Both the position numbers and the translations under genes were made by a program. The notes below the pieces were generated by a model, which was given only the letters and a program-made list of their open reading frames with translations, did not search any database and had not been told where the DNA came from. Positions 63,220 to 64,000 of a stretch of 64,000 bases of DNA are shown in pieces (the first letter of the stretch is position 1; each line of letters starts with the position of its first letter). The DNA lies in NCBI GenBank assembly GCA_963789015.1, contig CAWBIU010000001.1, forward strand, positions 1,302,001 to 1,366,000. Direction: 5' to 3'. Origin of the DNA: JAOPZW01 sp963789015. GTDB lineage: Bacteria; Actinomycetota; Thermoleophilia; Solirubrobacterales; Solirubrobacteraceae.

Positions 63220-64000
63220 ATGCGTTGCACCGACGTGACCGAGGCGATCCAGCCCGCCGCGTCCGAGGACGTGCCCCGCGCGACGCCGCTGCCCACGCGC
63301 CGCCGGATGCGCGCGATCCGGCTGCTCGACGCCGAGCCGCGGATCGCCGGCGGCCTGCATGGCGGGGCGCTGAGCGCGGCGCGCGACGTCGTCCTGGCTC
63401 CGTACCAGGAGACGGGCCCGGGTCCGTGGACGCCGGACGCCGGCGGCCGCCGCCCGCTGGCGATCCTCGTGCTCGACGGCAAGCTGCTCGCGTCCGTGCC
63501 CGCCAACGGCGTCGACGACGTCACGGTCGTCGGCCCCGGCGACATGCTCGACGTCCGTGCGATGGACCGCGGGATGGAGTGGGAGGCCGTCGAGCGGGCG
63601 CGGCTGGCGATGATCGACGCGCGCTTTCAGGTCGCGGCGCGGCGGTGGCCGCAGCTGATGGGCGGCCTGATCGACGTCATGTTCGCCTCCACGCACGCCC
63701 AGCGCCGCCTGACCGTGGCGATGAAGATGCCTCGCGTCGAGGACCGGATCGTCGTCCTGATGTCGTTGCTCATGACGCGCTGGGGCGTGGTGCGCGCCGA
63801 TGGGGTGGCCATGTCCTTCCCGGTCACGCAGGGGACGCTCGGGCGACTCGTGGGGGTCGGCCGGCCGACGGTCAGCCTGGCGCTCTCCAAGCTCGCCCGC
63901 GAGGGGACGCTGCGGCGCCTGGACCGGCGGCGCTGGTGGATGCCCCCGGCCGCGATCCACGAGCAGGCGCTCCGGGCCGACGCCCCGATGCCGCCCGCCG
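63220..64000 (+). CDS. Crp/Fnr-family transcriptional regulator, partial
   Basis: 260 codons visible; the gene runs off the right edge. The N-terminal part is a divergent cyclic-nucleotide-binding-like beta-barrel (ILVLDGKLLASVPANGVDDVTVVGPGDMLDVRAM). A long helix follows, then the Crp-type winged helix with VTQGTLGRLVGVGRPTVSLALSKLAREG. The ligand-binding residues of cAMP receptors are not evident. ATG 63220 is divergent from the hybrid kinase, which it may regulate. Confidence 0.85.
   Translation, partial: MRCTDVTEAIQPAASEDVPRATPLPTRRRMRAIRLLDAEPRIAGGLHGGALSAARDVVLAPYQETGPGPWTPDAGGRRPLAILVLDGKLLASVPANGVDDVTVVGPGDMLDVRAMDRGMEWEAVERARLAMIDARFQVAARRWPQLMGGLIDVMFASTHAQRRLTVAMKMPRVEDRIVVLMSLLMTRWGVVRADGVAMSFPVTQGTLGRLVGVGRPTVSLALSKLAREGTLRRLDRRRWWMPPAAIHEQALRADAPMPPA

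Overview
The window is a stretch of very GC-rich bacterial chromosome with frequent GTG starts and tightly overlapping stop/start codons (GTGA, ATGA). Gene content (a full 14-gene nuo operon, SpoIIE/STAS/SigF-type partner-switching proteins, YflT-like stress domains, MASE1 and NarX/NarL-like two-component pairs) suggests a deep-branching actinobacterium, most likely Thermoleophilia/Solirubrobacterales. That placement is inference; there is no rRNA gene in the window.

Layout. 1-14.2 kb: respiratory complex I operon nuoA-N on the minus strand, with nuoN running off the left edge. 14.3-19.2 kb: a flavin reductase, a cupredoxin-like lipoprotein facing a two-haem cytochrome c, seryl-tRNA synthetase, a STAS anti-sigma antagonist and a secreted protein. 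19.5-26.4 kb: two paralogous histidine kinase/response regulator pairs flanking a universal stress protein, a CBS protein and a SLC13-like permease. 26.4-31.9 kb: a short LtrA-like protein, a tRNA-Ser 3'-end relic, two epoxide-hydrolase-type proteins, a zinc ribbon, and a MASE1 kinase with its receiver protein, ending at an intact tRNA-Ser(UGA). 31.9-38.5 kb: DUF1206, a lipid kinase, two PAP2 phosphatases and a large SpoIIE phosphatase with its own HATPase domain. 38.5-45.35 kb: tRNA-Ser(GCU), then tRNA-Arg(ACG), which is the target of a 6.7 kb integrated element bounded by 43-bp perfect direct repeats. The element carries a tyrosine integrase, small membrane proteins, a 25-bp perfect inverted repeat, a frameshifted IS110-type transposase and a methyltransferase. 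45.4-59.6 kb: a stress island (Clp-fold protease, glucose-6-phosphate dehydrogenase, thioredoxin, two Hsp20, two sigma factors, a YflT-metallopeptidase fusion, a universal stress protein, DUF2267, an alpha/beta hydrolase and a Na+/H+ antiporter), mixed with truncated or fused gene pieces. 59.6-64 kb: a giant PAS/GAF histidine kinase fused to a LuxR-type response regulator, and a Crp-like regulator running off the right edge.

How it fits together. Complex I supplies respiratory energy. The SpoIIE-type phosphatase (35.6 kb), the STAS protein (17.8 kb) and the SigB/SigF-like sigma factor (52.3 kb) have the parts of a general-stress partner-switching circuit, although they are scattered. The sigma factors sit among the chaperone, redox and protease genes they may control.

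Two themes deserve attention. First, at least seven otherwise normal genes, including nuoN, nuoG and zwf, carry a net single-step frameshift, mostly in short GC-rich tracts. This points to uncorrected assembly indels unless reads prove otherwise. Second, the 45-57 kb island contains changes that look like genuine rearrangement: internal deletions in an M50 protease and an Hsp20, a TreT-like/ClpB/sigma chimeric frame, and an orphan esterase tail.
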